Source of the DNA: Paenibacillus turpanensis
Lineage (GTDB): Bacteria; Bacillota; Bacilli; Paenibacillales; YIM-B00363
DNA length: 42,231 nt
NCBI RefSeq assembly: GCF_011421635.1
Contig: NZ_WTLI01000007.1
Span: 1 to 42,231 of the forward strand
Direction: 5' to 3'
Shown here: positions 41,825 to 42,231 of the stretch, one piece after another
Numbering within the stretch: position 1 is the first letter of the stretch
How the letters are laid out: each line of letters opens with the position of its first letter
Made by a program: the position numbers and the translations under genes
The notes under the pieces: model-generated
The model's database searches: none
The model's input: the letters and a program-made list of their open reading frames with translations, nothing else
What the model was told of the DNA's origin: nothing

Positions 41825-41872
41825 AAACTAGGGTTACACGGAGGGGCCGTCCTCTCCGTTCCCTGGTTTTTT
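41825..41872 (+). terminator. Terminator-like hairpin between gapA and pgk
   Basis: An outer AAC-AGGG / CCCTGGTT pairing and an inner ACGGAGGGG / CCTCTCCGT stem are followed by TTTTTTC. It should cut part of the transcription reaching pgk and give gapA more mRNA than the downstream genes. Confidence 0.75.
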
Positions 41873-41905
41873 CTTGTACATAAACCATGAACGGGGGATG
41901 TTCCA

Positions 41906-42231
41906 ATGAACAAGAAGAGCGTAAGAGACGTTAATGTATCCGGCAAAAAGGTGTTTGTCCGCGTTGATTTCAACGTGCCTTTGGAAAATGGCGCAATTAC
42001 CGACGACACTCGTATCCGTGAAACGCTGCCGACGATTAAGTTTTTGATTGAAGGCGGAGCGAAGGTCATTCTGGCGAGCCATCTTGGCCGTCCAAAGGGT
42101 CAAGTCGTAGAAGAAATGCGTTTAACTCCTGCAGGCGTTCGTTTGTCCGAGCTGCTTGGCCGTCCGGTGATTAAAGCCGACGAAGCGGTAGGCGACAACG
42201 TAAAAGCGCTGATCGCAGACATGAAGGAAGG
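41906..42231 (+). CDS. pgk: Phosphoglycerate kinase, N-terminal part (cut by window edge)
   Basis: The first 108 codons of pgk are present and open to the window end. The start [16 protein letters not shown] is followed by the substrate-binding VRVDFNVPL with Asp and Asn, [14 protein letters not shown] and [12 protein letters not shown] 41906 follows ACGGGGGATG. The enzyme makes ATP from 1,3-bisphosphoglycerate, the product of GapA. tpiA, gpmI and eno are expected beyond the window if the order follows B. subtilis. Confidence 0.95.
   Translation, partial: MNKKSVRDVNVSGKKVFVRVDFNVPLENGAITDDTRIRETLPTIKFLIEGGAKVILASHLGRPKGQVVEEMRLTPAGVRLSELLGRPVIKADEAVGDNVKALIADMKE

Overview
The window looks like a chromosomal segment of a spore-forming Firmicute, most likely Paenibacillaceae. 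That placement is an inference from three things: gene order close to the Bacillus subtilis yvo/yvc and gapA regions, two YheC/YheD-family spore-type ATP-grasp proteins, and Gram-positive regulators with recognisable DNA sites (CtsR, CggR). Strong AGGAGG-type ribosome binding sites and many GTG or TTG starts fit the same picture. No transposase, integrase, rRNA or CRISPR array is visible.

Layout. 1-84: 3' end of a tRNA-Lys gene and its terminator. 161-1398 (minus): a small helical protein and a metallo-beta-lactamase-fold hydrolase. 1604-2515: an EamA transporter with its own promoter. 2588-6517 (minus): a tight four-gene unit with a LarA-family nickel racemase/epimerase, a 4-helix membrane protein, a gluconate-2-dehydrogenase subunit-3-like protein and a GMC flavoprotein. 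6653-8594: a TagO/WecA-type glycan initiator and an exported NlpC/P60 protein whose first domain has lost its catalytic residues. 8696-11015: a PucR/CdaR-type regulator and an MsmX/UgpC-type sugar ABC ATPase. 11220-14416: hprK-lgt-ppaX-yvoF, overlapping or closely spaced as in B. subtilis, followed by an MFS transporter.

15918-19712 is an accessory block between the yvoF side and the histidine operon. It holds two divergent pairs: panD plus a short YheC/D ATP-grasp protein on minus, and a threonine-synthase-like PLP enzyme plus a full-length YheC/D ATP-grasp protein on plus. They share a control region with four copies of the same hexamer in direct and inverted orientation. This is the best candidate here for an undescribed system: two amino-acid-producing enzymes, each paired with a putative ligase.

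19911-27342 is a compact histidine operon, hisZGDBHAFI plus hisJ, without hisC. A divergent PRPP synthetase follows, which makes the HisG substrate. Then come a TPR/HTH protein, trxB, and a glk-rapZ-glmR-whiA-crh carbon and envelope control cluster. The Crh-position protein carries His15 as well as Ser46, unlike B. subtilis Crh. 35686-37375 holds a SIMPL-domain protein, clpP under a perfect CtsR operator, and tRNA-Arg(CCG). 37490-39542 is an sdpR-sdpI-yhfC operon behind a perfect 32-bp palindrome, with no toxin gene. 39600-42231 is the start of the central glycolytic operon cggR-gapA-pgk. It has a textbook promoter, a two-site CggR operator, a hairpin before gapA and a terminator-like hairpin before pgk, which runs off the window.
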